A DNA stretch of 64,000 nucleotides from Hyphomicrobiales bacterium. Lineage in GTDB: Bacteria; Pseudomonadota; Alphaproteobacteria; Rhizobiales; Methylopilaceae. Where the stretch lies: assembly GCA_022842205.1 (NCBI GenBank), contig JALHQA010000006.1, positions 124,001-188,000 of the forward strand, given 5' to 3'. Shown in pieces: positions 37,027-46,687 of the stretch; positions within the stretch are counted from its first letter, which is position 1; every line of letters starts with the position of its first letter. Both the position numbers and the translations under genes were made by a program. The notes beneath the pieces are model-generated. The model was given only the letters and a program-made list of their open reading frames with translations. It made no database searches and was not told the DNA's origin.

Positions 37027-37081
37027 CCATATCCGGCGCTTGGCGGTTGAACCTGCGGCGGACTGCCACTAAAGCAGCGTC

Positions 37082-37849
37082 ATGGCTGCACTTTCCCCCA
37101 ATCTGCAGGGCATCGCCCGGGCGCTGATCACGGCGGCCGTGTTGATTGCGCTGTGGCATGCGGCCGTTTTGCTCTTTCAGCCGGCGCCATTCATCCTGCC
37201 TGGACCCATGCGGGTGTTCGAAGCAATGGGGCGCGAGTGGGCCTACCTCTGGACCAACGCCCTCGTGACCTTTGGCGAGATCGTGCTCGGGCTTGTTCTC
37301 GGCACGCTCATCGGCGTTGCAGCCGCGCTTCTTGTTGCGAGTTCAGGTTTCGCGCGCCGCTGGCTGCTGCCGCTTCTCGTTATGTCGCAGGCGCTGCCTG
37401 TGTTCGCCATCGCGCCGCTACTCGTCGTCTGGTTCGGCTATGGGCTCGGCTCCAAGATCGTCATGACCACGATCATCATCTTTTTCCCGGTCGCCTCGGC
37501 CTTCCAGGACGGCCTGCGCCGCACTGACCCCGGCCTGCTCGATCTGGCGCGCATGGCGCGCGCATCGCGCTTCCAGACCCTGCGCCTGCTTCGCATTCCG
37601 GCGGCCCTGCCTGCGCTCGCTTCAGGCCTTCGCGTTGCCGCGGCGGCGGCGCCCATCGGGGCAGTCGTCGGCGAATGGGTTGGCGCATCGGCCGGCCTTG
37701 GCTATGTGATGCTCCACGCCAATGCACGTTCGCAGGTGGACGTGGTGTTCGCGGCACTGCTGGTTCTCGGCCTGATCGCCGCGTTCTTGTGGTTCACGGT
37801 CGATGCCCTGCTGAGCCGTCTTGTTCCCTGGACATACGCACCGTCCTGA
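37082..37849 (+). CDS. ABC transporter permease, ThiX/SsuC-like
   Basis: 255-residue BPD-type permease with about six membrane helices. The EAA loop is visible near DLARMARASRFQTLRLLRIPAALPAL. Together with the downstream ThiY-like binding protein it resembles a hydroxymethylpyrimidine (thiamine precursor) importer. No ATPase gene is adjacent, unlike typical thiXYZ. A terminator precedes it, and I see no TPP riboswitch in the 91-base gap upstream. A nitrate/sulfonate/taurine-type substrate is the alternative. Confidence 0.8.
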   Translation: MAALSPNLQGIARALITAAVLIALWHAAVLLFQPAPFILPGPMRVFEAMGREWAYLWTNALVTFGEIVLGLVLGTLIGVAAALLVASSGFARRWLLPLLVMSQALPVFAIAPLLVVWFGYGLGSKIVMTTIIIFFPVASAFQDGLRRTDPGLLDLARMARASRFQTLRLLRIPAALPALASGLRVAAAAAPIGAVVGEWVGASAGLGYVMLHANARSQVDVVFAALLVLGLIAAFLWFTVDALLSRLVPWTYAPS

Positions 37850-37873
37850 ATTCGTTACGGAGAGTTTTTGCCG

Positions 37874-38809
37874 ATGAAGCGTTTCGCCGCCGCAGCCATT
37901 GCACTCGCGCTGTCCCTCACGCCGGCCGCAGCGGCCGACGAGCTCACGGTGCTGCTTGACTGGTTCGTGAATCCCGACCACGCCCCGCTGGTGATCGCCA
38001 AGGAAGGCGGCTTCTTCAAGAAGCACGGGCTCGAAGTCGAACTGATCGAGCCGGCCGATCCGAACGCCCCGCCGAAACTGGTCGCCGCGAAACAGGGCGA
38101 CATCGCCGTCACCTACCAGCCAAACCTGTATTTACAGATTCAGGAAGGCCTGCCGCTGAAGCGCATCGGCGGCGTTGTCGATACGCCGCTCAACTGCCTC
38201 GTCGTGCTGGATGGCGGCCCCGTCAAATCCATCGCCGATCTCAAGGGCAAGAAAGTCGGCTACTCGATCTCGGGCTTCGAGGATGCGCTGCTTGGCATGA
38301 TGCTCGAGGATGCCGGCCTGAAGGCGTCGGACGTCGAGATGGTCAATGTCAATTTCGCGCTAACACAGGCGCTGATGTCCAAACAGGTCGATGCCGTCAT
38401 CGGCGCGTTCCGCAATTTCGAACTGACGCAGATCAGGATCGCCGGCGGCAAGGGTCTGGCCTTCTTCCCGGAGGAGCATGGCGTGCCGCTCTATGACGAG
38501 CTGATCTATGTCGCCCACAGCGATGCGGTTTCGGACGAGAAGACGAAACGGTTCCTGAACGCGGTTCAGGAAGCGACCATACATATCCTCAACCATCCGG
38601 ACGACAGCTGGAAGCTGTTCATCAAGGCTTATCCGAAGCTCGACGATGAACTAAACCAGTCGGCATGGAAGGACACACTGCCGCGCTTTTCCAAGACGCC
38701 GGCAGCACTCGACCGCGTGCGTTACGACAGTTTCGGCGATTTCATGCTGGAGCGCGGCCTCATCAAGACGAAGCCGGAACTCGATACATACACGGCCGAG
38801 GTGCGCTGA
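37874..38809 (+). CDS. ABC transporter substrate-binding protein, ThiY/NMT1-like
   Basis: 311-residue periplasmic protein with a signal peptide (about 1-21, cleaved in AAAADE). The mature N terminus LTVLLDWFVNPDHAPLVIAK and EPADPNAPPKLVAAKQGDIA closely follow the ThiY/THI5-NMT1 pattern for pyrimidine-precursor binding. Start ATG 37874 gives a proper signal peptide; a TTG at 37868 is possible. It is 24 nt after the permease, and its stop overlaps the next gene's start (TGATG), so the three genes are one operon. Confidence 0.83.
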   Translation: MKRFAAAAIALALSLTPAAAADELTVLLDWFVNPDHAPLVIAKEGGFFKKHGLEVELIEPADPNAPPKLVAAKQGDIAVTYQPNLYLQIQEGLPLKRIGGVVDTPLNCLVVLDGGPVKSIADLKGKKVGYSISGFEDALLGMMLEDAGLKASDVEMVNVNFALTQALMSKQVDAVIGAFRNFELTQIRIAGGKGLAFFPEEHGVPLYDELIYVAHSDAVSDEKTKRFLNAVQEATIHILNHPDDSWKLFIKAYPKLDDELNQSAWKDTLPRFSKTPAALDRVRYDSFGDFMLERGLIKTKPELDTYTAEVR

Positions 38810-39585
38810 TGGCATTCGCGGAGCGCGATGGCGTAAAACTGTTCTACACGGTTGACGGCCCGGACAACGCGCCGGCTCTGATGCTGTCCAATTCGCTCGG
38901 CACCACGCACAGGATGTGGGAGCCGCAGCTTGCGGCGTTCTCGGCGAAATACCGCGTCATCCGTTACGACCGGCGCGGCCACGGCCAGTCCGACTCGCCT
39001 GCCGGCCCCTACTCGCTCGAGGATCTCGGCAAGGACGCGCTGGCGCTCATGGATGCCGCCGGCGCGAAGAGCGTGAACTGGTGCGGGCTGTCGATGGGCG
39101 GCATGACGGGCCTCTGGCTCGCCAGTCATCATCCGGACCGCATACAGAAGCTTGTCGCCGTCAGCTCCGCTACCTTCATGCCGCCGCCGGAACTCTGGAA
39201 CGGCCGCATCAAGACCGCGCAGGACAAGGGCATCGAGGTTCTCGCCGGGCCGACGATGCAGCGCTGGTTCACCGCCGGGTTCCTGAAAGGCAACCAGGAC
39301 AAGGTCACGTTCATCCGCGAACAGTTCCTGGAGACGACCGTCGAAGGATTTTCCGGCTGCGCCGCCGCCATGCGCGACATGGACCAGCGCGAGAGCGTGA
39401 AGGAGATCAAGGCGCCGACACTCGTCATCGTGGGCGCGGACGATCAGGGCACCTCGCCCGCCGAAGCCGGCATCATCGTCAACCGCATCCCCAACGCACG
39501 CGGCATCATCCTCAAGGGCTCGCACATCATCAATGTCGAGGCCGCCGAGGCGTTCACGAAGGAAGTGCTGGAGTTTCTGGCTTAG
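38809..39585 (+). CDS. Alpha/beta hydrolase, 3-oxoadipate enol-lactonase-like (PcaD family)
   Basis: 258-residue alpha/beta hydrolase. The nucleophile elbow is GLSMGG (Ser95), with the acid in VGADDQGT and the histidine in KGSHIINVE. The overall pattern ([36 protein letters not shown]) matches PcaD enol-lactonases of the protocatechuate branch. However, it sits in a ThiXY-like operon with no other pca gene, so its real substrate is uncertain. ATG 38809 overlaps the upstream TGA. Confidence 0.82.
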   Translation: MAFAERDGVKLFYTVDGPDNAPALMLSNSLGTTHRMWEPQLAAFSAKYRVIRYDRRGHGQSDSPAGPYSLEDLGKDALALMDAAGAKSVNWCGLSMGGMTGLWLASHHPDRIQKLVAVSSATFMPPPELWNGRIKTAQDKGIEVLAGPTMQRWFTAGFLKGNQDKVTFIREQFLETTVEGFSGCAAAMRDMDQRESVKEIKAPTLVIVGADDQGTSPAEAGIIVNRIPNARGIILKGSHIINVEAAEAFTKEVLEFLA

Positions 39586-40259
39586 CCCTCTTCGGGCCCG
39601 TCCTTGCCGTAATACATCACGCCGAGCTGGATAGGATCGCGGCCGCGCTCGCGGCGCGAGACGTTGGTGTCGCGCAGCGAGTAGACGCAGCCGCAATATT
39701 CCTGCTGGTAGAACTGCTCGCGCTTCGAAATCTCGATCATGCGCGCGGAACCGCCGCCCTTTCGCCAGTTATAGGTCCAGTACGTGATGCCCTCGTACTT
39801 GGCCGCGGCGCGCAGGCCGCTGTCGTTGATCTGATTCATGTCCTTCCAGCGTGAAATGCCGAGCGAGGACGTAATGACCGGAAAACCGTTCTCGTAGGCG
39901 TAAAGCGCCGTGCGGTCGAAGCGCATGTCGAAGCACATCGTGCAGCGCTTGCCGCGCTCAGGCTCCCACTCCATACCGCGGGCACGCTGGAACCAGTTGT
40001 CCTTGTCGTAGTCCGCATCCACGAACGGCACGCCGTGTTTTTCGGCGAAGCGGACGTTCTCTTCCTTCCTGAGCAGATATTCCCGCTCCGGGTGGATGTT
40101 CGGATTGTAGAAGAAGATCGTGTAGTCGACCCCGGAGGCCAGCATGGCCTCCATGACCTCGCCGGAACAAGGCGCGCAGCAGGAATGGAGGAGAACCTTC
40201 TTCTCCCCGCCCGGCGGCTCCAGCATCGGCCGGAGGATATCGGTCACTTCGGGTTTCAT
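39582..40259 (-). CDS. queH: Epoxyqueuosine reductase QueH
   Basis: 225-residue QueH (DUF208), the non-B12 enzyme that reduces epoxyqueuosine to queuosine in tRNA. Cluster and metal-binding cysteines are visible in HSCCAPCSG (Cys27, 28, 31), RCTMCFDMR and EYCGCVYSL. The [14 protein letters not shown] motif is also typical. The 3' end overlaps the convergent hydrolase by 4 nt. Tgt and QueA, the two preceding pathway enzymes, are encoded 7 kb away on the same strand. Confidence 0.93.
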   Translation of the reverse strand: MKPEVTDILRPMLEPPGGEKKVLLHSCCAPCSGEVMEAMLASGVDYTIFFYNPNIHPEREYLLRKEENVRFAEKHGVPFVDADYDKDNWFQRARGMEWEPERGKRCTMCFDMRFDRTALYAYENGFPVITSSLGISRWKDMNQINDSGLRAAAKYEGITYWTYNWRKGGGSARMIEISKREQFYQQEYCGCVYSLRDTNVSRRERGRDPIQLGVMYYGKDGPEEG

Positions 40260-40296
40260 GGCGGCCCCATAGCATATAGGGGCGGCCGGGCTCAAA

Positions 40297-41106
40297 TCAC
40301 CCGAAGCGGCCGGTGATATAGTCCTGGGTCCGCGGCTCGCGCGGATTGGTGAAGATGTCGTCCGTAGCCCCCTCCTCGACCAGAATACCGAGGTGGAAGA
40401 AGGCCGTGCGCTGCGACACACGGGCTGCCTGTTGCATCGAGTGGGTCACGATCACAATCGTGAAGTTCTGACGCAACTCAGTGATCAGCTCTTCGATCTT
40501 GGCCGAGGCGATCGGATCGAGCGCCGAGCACGGCTCGTCCATCAGGATGATTTCCGGGCTGACGGCGATGGCGCGGGCGATGCACAGGCGCTGCTGCTGG
40601 CCGCCCGAAAGGCTCGTGCCCGAATCGTCCAGGCGATCCTTCACTTCCTCGAACAAGCCAGCACGCTTCAGCGAGCCGACAACGATCTCCTCCAGCTCAG
40701 TCTTATCTTTTGCAATGCCGTGAATGCGCGGTCCATACGCGATGTTCTCAAAGATCGATTTGGGAAATGGGTTCGGCTTCTGGAACACCATGCCAACGCG
40801 CGCGCGCAGCTGCACTACGTCGAGAGACGGCGTGTATATGTCCTGGCCATCGATGTCGATATTGCCGGTAATCCGGGCGATATCGATCGTGTCGTTCATA
40901 CGGTTGATGCAGCGCAGGAACGTCGACTTTCCGCAGCCGGAGGGTCCGATAAAGGCCATCACGGCCTTTTCCGGAATGGCGATGGAGACATCCTTCAGCG
41001 CGTGCTTGTCACCGTAAAAAACGTTGACGCCACTGGCGCGGATTTTGGTTCTCGTATCCGGCGGCACATCGACATGCGCGATCGGAGAAAGCGAAAGGTC
41101 CATCAC
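40297..41106 (-). CDS. pstB: Phosphate ABC transporter ATP-binding protein PstB
   Basis: 269-residue ATPase of the high-affinity phosphate importer. Walker [10 protein letters not shown], signature [14 protein letters not shown], Walker [13 protein letters not shown] and the H-loop [13 protein letters not shown] are all present. It is last in pstSCAB, 13 nt after pstA. phoU, commonly next, is not present downstream. Confidence 0.97.
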   Translation of the reverse strand: MMDLSLSPIAHVDVPPDTRTKIRASGVNVFYGDKHALKDVSIAIPEKAVMAFIGPSGCGKSTFLRCINRMNDTIDIARITGNIDIDGQDIYTPSLDVVQLRARVGMVFQKPNPFPKSIFENIAYGPRIHGIAKDKTELEEIVVGSLKRAGLFEEVKDRLDDSGTSLSGGQQQRLCIARAIAVSPEIILMDEPCSALDPIASAKIEELITELRQNFTIVIVTHSMQQAARVSQRTAFFHLGILVEEGATDDIFTNPREPRTQDYITGRFG

Positions 41107-41119
41107 ATCACCTTGTCTG

Positions 41120-42664
41120 TCACCAGCGGCGTTCGAAGCGGCGCCGGAGGAAAATGGCCAGCCCGTTCATGATGAACAGGAACAACAATAGCACAATAAT
41201 GGCGGCTGCGGTCTTCGCCGCGAAGGCGGCTTCCGGCAGGTCCGACCAGAGATAGATCTGCACCGGCAAAGCGGTCGCCGCGTCGGTCGGGCCCGATGGC
41301 ACGTCCACGATAAACGCCACCATGCCGATAAGGAGCAGAGGCGCGGTTTCGCCGAGGGCGTGCGCCATGCCAATGATCGTGCCGGTCAGAATGCCTGGCA
41401 TCGCCAGCGGCAGAACATGATGGAAAATCGCCTGCTGGTGAGACGCTCCGACGCCGAGCGCACCCTCGCGGATCGACGGCGGAACCGCCGCAAGTGCGGC
41501 GCGCGATGCGATAATGATCGTCGGCAACACCAGCAACGCAAGCACGAGTCCGCCCACCAGCGGTGTCGAGCGCGGCAGTCCGAAAAAGTTCAGAAAAACC
41601 GCCAGGCCCAGCAGACCGAAGATGATCGACGGCACGGCCGCGAGATTGTTGATGTTCACCTCGATCAAGTCCGTCCATTTGTTCTTAGGGGCAAACTCCT
41701 GAAGGTAAATGGCGGCTGCGACGCCCGTAGGTAGGCAAAGCACCAGGGTGATCATCATCGTGAACAGCGAGCCGGACAGCGCGCCCAGAATACCGGCGAG
41801 CTCCGCCTCGCGACTGTCGCCGTTCGTAAAGAACCGCCAGTTGAAGCTGCGCTCGATAACACCCTGCTCCGTCAGTGTCTGAAGCCATACGACTTCGCGA
41901 TCGCCGAGCCTGCGGCTTCCCTCGGATGTCTCAAATGTCACCAGCTTCCAGTCGGCGGCTGCCGTGTCGCGCAGCGGCATCATGACGTCGCCCGTCAGAA
42001 CGCCATCCTGCTGGCCCGTGATCTTCACCCAGCCGCCGCTAATGCGGACCAGCGTGCTCGGATCGGCGGACGCGAAGCCCGATACCCGCAGAGGAGGCGC
42101 CCCGGAAAGCGTGATCGTTCCTTCGGTTCCGCTCGGCGTCAGCTGACCGGCGCCTGCGCGTTCCACGACATCCGTCGCCTGCCCCTTCACGAACAAGTCG
42201 GCATCGTCGGAGAGAAGAACGCGTGTATTTACCGTCTTTCCGACCAGATCGCGATCGCGAAGAATCTGGTCGCGGAAACCTTCCGTGCCGGAAGAACTGA
42301 TGAGCGCATTCAACTGGCGGCGCGCCACGCGGTCATTGGCACCGGGCAGCAATTCCGCCAGCCGCGCACGGACAGGCGCGTCGAAATTGCCCGAAGCAAT
42401 CGACTCGACGCTGCCATCGCCCTTCGGATCGATATCGGAGGGCGTCGCCGGAACTTCGATCGACAGCCAACTTGTAGTGAAAGCCGGGGCCGCGCGATAA
42501 ACGACGTCGGTGATAAGCGCCACGAGAAACAGTGCGGCAAATCCGATCGCGGCGATGCCGTATGCACGGAATCGTGCTTCGGCACGATAGCGCTTGCGTA
42601 CGCGCGCCCGCGCGGCGTCGGATGTGACGTCGAAAACGCGGTTCGGAGACGAGATATCAGTCAT
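41120..42664 (-). CDS. pstA: Phosphate ABC transporter permease PstA, long form
   Basis: 514 residues, well above the roughly 280-300 of E. coli PstA. The extra sequence is a large periplasmic insertion after the first helix (about 60-270), of the DUF3333 kind I associate with alphaproteobacterial PstA. The C-terminal half (about 285-510) is the standard permease with [20 protein letters not shown] and the EAA-type loop [16 protein letters not shown]. It overlaps the pstC stop by 8 nt. Confidence 0.93.
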   Translation of the reverse strand: MTDISSPNRVFDVTSDAARARVRKRYRAEARFRAYGIAAIGFAALFLVALITDVVYRAAPAFTTSWLSIEVPATPSDIDPKGDGSVESIASGNFDAPVRARLAELLPGANDRVARRQLNALISSSGTEGFRDQILRDRDLVGKTVNTRVLLSDDADLFVKGQATDVVERAGAGQLTPSGTEGTITLSGAPPLRVSGFASADPSTLVRISGGWVKITGQQDGVLTGDVMMPLRDTAAADWKLVTFETSEGSRRLGDREVVWLQTLTEQGVIERSFNWRFFTNGDSREAELAGILGALSGSLFTMMITLVLCLPTGVAAAIYLQEFAPKNKWTDLIEVNINNLAAVPSIIFGLLGLAVFLNFFGLPRSTPLVGGLVLALLVLPTIIIASRAALAAVPPSIREGALGVGASHQQAIFHHVLPLAMPGILTGTIIGMAHALGETAPLLLIGMVAFIVDVPSGPTDAATALPVQIYLWSDLPEAAFAAKTAAAIIVLLLFLFIMNGLAIFLRRRFERRW

Positions 42665-44030
42665 ATTGTTCCCGGTACCGGCGTACGACCTGGAGTGCGA
42701 CGAAGTTCATCGCGAGCGTGAAGAAGAACAGAACAAAGCCGAGCGCGAAGGCCGAAAGCGTCTTGGCGCTGTCGAACTCCTGGTCGCCCGTCAGCAGCGT
42801 CTTGATCTGAACGGTGACGGTTGTGACGGCTTCGAGCGGGTTGAATGTCAGGTTCGCGGAAAGGCCGGCCGCCATGACGACAATCATGGTCTCGCCGACG
42901 GCGCGGCTGATTGCCAGCATGAAGGCGGACACGATGCCCGGCAGCGCGGCAGGCAGCACGACCTTTTTGATCGTCTCCGACTTTGTGGCGCCCATGCCAT
43001 AGGAACCATCGCGCAGCGACTGCGGAACGGCGTTGATCACATCGTCGGACAGCGACGACACGAACGGGATGATCATGACACCCATAACCAGGCCGGCAGC
43101 GAGCGCACTTTCGGACGCAACATCAAGCCCGAGAGCTTCGCCCGCGCTTCGTATCAACGGGGCGACGGTCAGCGCGGCGAAGAAGCCGAACACCACGGTC
43201 GGCACGCCGGCCAGAACCTCGAGCACCGGCTTCGCGATGGAGCGCACCCGCGGCGAGGCGTACTCCGCCATGTAGATCGCCGAGAACAGCCCGATCGGGC
43301 CGGCAACGCACATTGCGATAACCATGATGAGCGTCGTTCCGACGAACAGCGGGACCGCTCCGAACGCGCCGGAAGAACCGACCTGATCGGCACGAATGGC
43401 CGTCTGCGGGCTCCATTGGAAGCCGAAAAGAAACTCCCACCACGGCACGCGGGCGAAGAAGCGGAACGTCTCGAACAAAACGGAAAATACAATGCCGACG
43501 GTTGTCAGCACGGCGACGATCGAACAGGCGAGCAGGATAAGCTTCACCGCCCGCTCGACCGTGTTCCGAGCGCGGAAATGTGGTGAAAGGCGGCGGGTTG
43601 CCCAAAGATAGCCAAACGCGCCGAACGCCATGCCGAGCACAAGCTTCGCCCAATGGGAGAGGGTCAGATTGTGCGCGAATGCCTCCCCGACGGAGCGGAC
43701 TTCGGGAGGAACCTCGCCGAACGTCTGTCCGGACGCGACATTGTGAATCTCGCGGAGGCGGGTTGCTCTCGAAAGATCATCGGTGGGCTGGAAGGCGGCC
43801 GGCAGCGAATGCAGCGCCTGCGTTTCGAGCAGCCTCGTTTCAGCGGTCGACCAGATCGCGAACAAGACCAGCATCGGGACAATAATCGCCAGAATGACGA
43901 AATATCCGTGATATCCAGGCAGCGAATGAAGATTGTGGCCGTTCTCGCGGAAGGCATGTGCGCGGCTGCGCCCCGCATAGAAGCCCAGCACGGCAAACAC
44001 CGCGACTACCAGAAAATAAATCCAGGCCAT
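42657..44030 (-). CDS. pstC: Phosphate ABC transporter permease PstC
   Basis: 457-residue inner-membrane permease, longer than E. coli PstC because of an N-terminal extension with its own helices (about 1-170). The conserved core has FLFGFQWSPQ, LFVGTTLIMVIAMCVAGPIG, AEYASPRVRSIAKPVLEVLA and VPQSLRDGSYGMGATKSETI. ATG 44030 follows the pstS-pstC terminator, so its expression depends on read-through or a local promoter. Confidence 0.93.
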   Translation of the reverse strand: MAWIYFLVVAVFAVLGFYAGRSRAHAFRENGHNLHSLPGYHGYFVILAIIVPMLVLFAIWSTAETRLLETQALHSLPAAFQPTDDLSRATRLREIHNVASGQTFGEVPPEVRSVGEAFAHNLTLSHWAKLVLGMAFGAFGYLWATRRLSPHFRARNTVERAVKLILLACSIVAVLTTVGIVFSVLFETFRFFARVPWWEFLFGFQWSPQTAIRADQVGSSGAFGAVPLFVGTTLIMVIAMCVAGPIGLFSAIYMAEYASPRVRSIAKPVLEVLAGVPTVVFGFFAALTVAPLIRSAGEALGLDVASESALAAGLVMGVMIIPFVSSLSDDVINAVPQSLRDGSYGMGATKSETIKKVVLPAALPGIVSAFMLAISRAVGETMIVVMAAGLSANLTFNPLEAVTTVTVQIKTLLTGDQEFDSAKTLSAFALGFVLFFFTLAMNFVALQVVRRYREQYD

Positions 44031-44067
44031 GTGCGTTGCCCGGCCCCAACCGTTGTTCGTATAGCGA

Positions 44068-44098
44068 AAAAATGTGCGGCGGGCACTGCCCGCCGCAC
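44068..44098 (-). terminator. Intra-operon terminator/attenuator between pstS and pstC
   Basis: On the minus strand a perfect 11-bp stem (GTGCGGCGGGC with GCCCGCCGCAC, three-base loop) is followed by ATTTTTT. It lies 12 nt after the pstS stop and before pstC, so it should lower expression of the transporter genes relative to the binding protein. Confidence 0.85.
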
Positions 44099-44109
44099 AG
44101 GATATCAAA

Positions 44110-45156
44110 TCAGAACGCTTCGGCGCCGAGCGGCTTCATAGCCTTCGCGTTTTCGACGACCTTGGTGCGCTCTTCCGCCGGCAGCGGGATCAGACCCTTG
44201 CTCGACAGGTAGCCGTCTTCGCCGATCGCCTTGTCGGAAACGTATTCCTCGACGAACTTGTCAACGCCGGGAACAACACCGACATGCTGCTTCTTGATGT
44301 ACACGAACAGCGGGCGGGAAACCTTGTAGGAACCCGACGCGATGTTCTCGAAGGTCGGCGTGCCGCCATCGACGGTCGCGCCCTTGATCTTCGAAGCGTT
44401 CTCTTCGAGGAACGAGTAGCCGAAGATGCCCACGGCCTTCGGGTTCGCTTCCAGCTTCTGGACGATCAGATTGTCGTTCTCGCCGGCGTCGATGTACGCA
44501 CCGTCCTCACGGATCGACTTCCAAACCTTGTCGAACGCCTTGGAGTCAGCCTTCTTCAGGTCCTTCAGAGCCGGGACACCTTCGGCGCCCGTTTCCATGA
44601 CGAGTTCAAGGAACGCGTCGCGCGTGCCGGAGGTCGGCGGCGGGCCGAGCACTTCGATCTTTTCGTTCGGGAGCGAAGCGTCGATGTCGCTCCAGTTCTT
44701 GTAGGGGTTCGGAGCCAGCTTGCCGTCAGCGCCCGGCAGTTCGCGGGCCAGCGCCTGAAACACCTGCGTCTTCGTGAGCGTCAGATCAGGACCGCTTTTG
44801 GAATTGGCGATCACGATACCGTCGAAACCGATCTTCAGTTCGACGACGTCCGTGACGCCGTTCTTCTGGCAATCGTCGAACTCGCTCTTCTTGATGCGGC
44901 GCGACGCGTTCGTCGCATCCGGATGGTCGACGCCGACACCGGCGCAGAACAGCTTCATGCCGCCGCCCGTGCCGGTCGATTCGACGACCGGGGTCTTGCC
45001 GCCGGCCTTGCCGAGTTGTTCGGCGACCGCGGTCGTGAACGGATAAACGGTGGACGATCCGACGACGCGGATCTGGTCACGCGCCTGCGCGCCGGAAGCG
45101 AGCACGACGGTGGAAAGCACGAGCGCCGCGGCGCTGGTGAAAGTAGCGAATTTCAT
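44110..45156 (-). CDS. pstS: Periplasmic phosphate-binding protein PstS
   Basis: 348 residues including a signal peptide (about 1-24, cleaved in SGAQA-RD). Typical phosphate-binding blocks are RVVGSSTVYPFTTAVAE, ESTGTGGGMKLFCAG and PPTSGTRDAFLEL. It is the first gene of pstSCAB. ATG 45156 gives the signal peptide. A consensus Pho box lies 97 nt upstream and a strong terminator follows the gene. Confidence 0.96.
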   Translation of the reverse strand: MKFATFTSAAALVLSTVVLASGAQARDQIRVVGSSTVYPFTTAVAEQLGKAGGKTPVVESTGTGGGMKLFCAGVGVDHPDATNASRRIKKSEFDDCQKNGVTDVVELKIGFDGIVIANSKSGPDLTLTKTQVFQALARELPGADGKLAPNPYKNWSDIDASLPNEKIEVLGPPPTSGTRDAFLELVMETGAEGVPALKDLKKADSKAFDKVWKSIREDGAYIDAGENDNLIVQKLEANPKAVGIFGYSFLEENASKIKGATVDGGTPTFENIASGSYKVSRPLFVYIKKQHVGVVPGVDKFVEEYVSDKAIGEDGYLSSKGLIPLPAEERTKVVENAKAMKPLGAEAF

Positions 45157-45252
45157 GGGTTTGCATCCCTGTCGCATCGTCCGCCATCGTTGCGGCGAAC
45201 CATCATACGAAACGGCCCATCCGTTTCGCGGGACCACCTCTAGGGACCCTGC

Positions 45253-45270
45253 ATGACATCTGGATGACAT
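45253..45270 (-). promoter_or_regulatory. Pho box (PhoB-binding site) upstream of pstS
   Basis: Read on the minus strand the site is ATGTCATCCAGATGTCAT: two identical 7-bp half-sites separated by 4 bp, the exact spacing of the CTGTCAT-N4-CTGTCAT Pho box. It lies between the upstream flavoprotein stop and pstS, so phosphate starvation induction through PhoR-PhoB is expected. Confidence 0.85.
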
Positions 45271-45274
45271 TTGA

Positions 45275-46150
45275 TCAGTGGTTTTCGAGCCGTCTCTGAA
45301 TGTCTTTCGCGGCCGTTATTCCATCGGCCATTGCCGTCACGACGCAGGGATGGCCCCGGGCCGCCACCTCCCCTATGCCATAGATGCCGGGCACGCTGGT
45401 CCGGCAGGTCATAAAGTCCACTGCCAGATAGCCTTTCTGGTTCCGCTCCAGTTCGAACTCATCGGCGAACACAGGCATCGGCTCCCAGCCGTACATGACA
45501 AGTATGACATCGTAGGCCCGGCCGTTGACCTGGCCTATCGCACCCTCCACCTCGTAGGGCCCGTGGTGGACGTCGTCGGGATTTGCCATGGCACGGAAGA
45601 CATGGCCGGCACGGACGGTCCGGGCATAAATATGAGCCTCGGACGCGCCCGCGCGCTTCACGAACTCGTAGTTCTCGAAAGCATTGTCTCCGCCGCCGAG
45701 AATGGCGACCGACTGGCCCGCGAAATTGCTCTCAAAGACATGCTGGCCGGGCCCGAACAGCAGGCGGGGGCCAGGCTCCAGCCCGCCACGGCGCGGCTGC
45801 ACGCCTGTTGCGATAACAAGATTTGGCGCCGAGACGGCCTGAATTTTCCCCGAAGGCAGCTCGAACATGACGTCGAAAGCGTCGCCGGAACGCAGCGCCT
45901 GTGCGGCCCGAGCGCCGAGAAACATGGGAACGCCGGCCGCCGCGAGCGCAAGCCCGATACCTTCGGCCAAGTCCGGCCCCGTCACCCCCGGCTGGGTCAC
46001 GATCCAGTCGTTCCGAAAGGGGCTGTCGTTCAGCAACCCGCCAGCGGTCGGCCGCGCGTCCGCCAGAATCGGGTTGAACCCGAGCTTCGCCAGCCACAAG
46101 GCGCAGGACGAGCCTGCCGGCCCCGCGCCGATAATGATTGCATCCGCCAT
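45275..46150 (-). CDS. NAD(P)/FAD-dependent oxidoreductase, thioredoxin-reductase-like fold
   Basis: 291 residues with the FAD motif IIIGAGPAGSSCALWLA at the N terminus, the NAD(P) motif AILGGGDNAFENYEFV near 170, and the C-terminal GIYGIGEVAARGHPCVVTAM motif. The redox CxxC of thioredoxin reductases is missing, so it is more like ferredoxin/flavodoxin-NADP reductases of this fold. Its electron partner is unknown. ATG 46150 is preferred over TTG 46165. Confidence 0.82.
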   Translation of the reverse strand: MADAIIIGAGPAGSSCALWLAKLGFNPILADARPTAGGLLNDSPFRNDWIVTQPGVTGPDLAEGIGLALAAAGVPMFLGARAAQALRSGDAFDVMFELPSGKIQAVSAPNLVIATGVQPRRGGLEPGPRLLFGPGQHVFESNFAGQSVAILGGGDNAFENYEFVKRAGASEAHIYARTVRAGHVFRAMANPDDVHHGPYEVEGAIGQVNGRAYDVILVMYGWEPMPVFADEFELERNQKGYLAVDFMTCRTSVPGIYGIGEVAARGHPCVVTAMADGITAAKDIQRRLENH

Positions 46151-46215
46151 CTGAAATCCCGGCAAACTGTTCGCGGCGAAGCATGCGAAACGCGCCGGTT
46201 ATTGCAAGCCGAAGC

Positions 46216-46419
46216 TCAGGCTGTCTTGGCCTTCTTCTTCGGCTTGGCCGGTGTTTTGGCCTTGGCCGGCGCTTTCTTCGGCTTGAAGCCCTTCAGGAGT
46301 TCCGCATCGACCTCCTGCTCGGCCTTGAACCAGTGGTCCCAGTCCGTTCCGTGCGGATAGCCCGTTTTTTCCCACAAGGCATAGGCACGGCTCTGAATTT
46401 TCTCGTGACGGTCCAGCAT
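46216..46419 (-). CDS. DUF2934 small protein with Lys/Ala/Pro-rich tail
   Basis: 67 residues. The N-terminal half has the DUF2934 pattern (IQSRAYALWEKTGYPHGTDW followed by HWFKAEQE), and the tail is a basic KAPAKAKTPAKPKKKAK repeat that might bind nucleic acid. ATG 46419 is preceded by a GGGAGAG ribosome site; ATG 46434 is an alternative. Function is unknown. Confidence 0.78.
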   Translation of the reverse strand: MLDRHEKIQSRAYALWEKTGYPHGTDWDHWFKAEQEVDAELLKGFKPKKAPAKAKTPAKPKKKAKTA

Positions 46420-46563
46420 CAAACTCTCCCGCATTGTACATAGTCCCGCAGTGCAACCTGATGATGCCGAATTTCACGTGATTCGAGTGCCCAAATGGGA
46501 TGCAGCTAGCCTCCGAAAATTGCGCTTTCTTTAGGAGAGGCCGGACTTTCACTCCTGTTTGGC

Positions 46564-46592
46564 TTGACCCTGAGAGGGGCGGCCAATAGCTT
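46564..46592 (+). promoter_or_regulatory. Putative housekeeping promoter of tRNA-Lys
   Basis: TTGACC (46564-46569) and TAGCTT (46587-46592) are separated by 17 nt, and the tRNA begins 15 nt after the second box. The -35 element is near consensus; the -10 is weaker. Confidence 0.45.
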
Positions 46593-46607
46593 CCGCCCCG
46601 TCGCCGG

Positions 46608-46682
46608 GGGCCGGTAGCTCAGCGGTAGAGCACGTGACTTTTAATCATGTGGTCGAGGGTTCGATCCCCTCCCGGCTCACCA
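46608..46682 (+). tRNA. tRNA-Lys (anticodon TTT)
   Basis: Full cloverleaf: acceptor GGGCCGG with CCGGCTC (one G-T pair), D stem GCTC/GAGC, anticodon stem CGTGA/TCATG with loop CTTTTAA (anticodon TTT), T arm GAGGG-TTCGATC-CCCTC, discriminator A and an encoded CCA end. It lies just beyond the tgt stop. Confidence 0.96.
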
Positions 46683-46687
46683 GCGGC

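Noticed and set aside
36991-37081. Possible TPP riboswitch before the ThiX-like permease
   Set aside because: The gap is only 91 bases and mostly taken by a terminator hairpin. No TPP-aptamer conserved core is visible.
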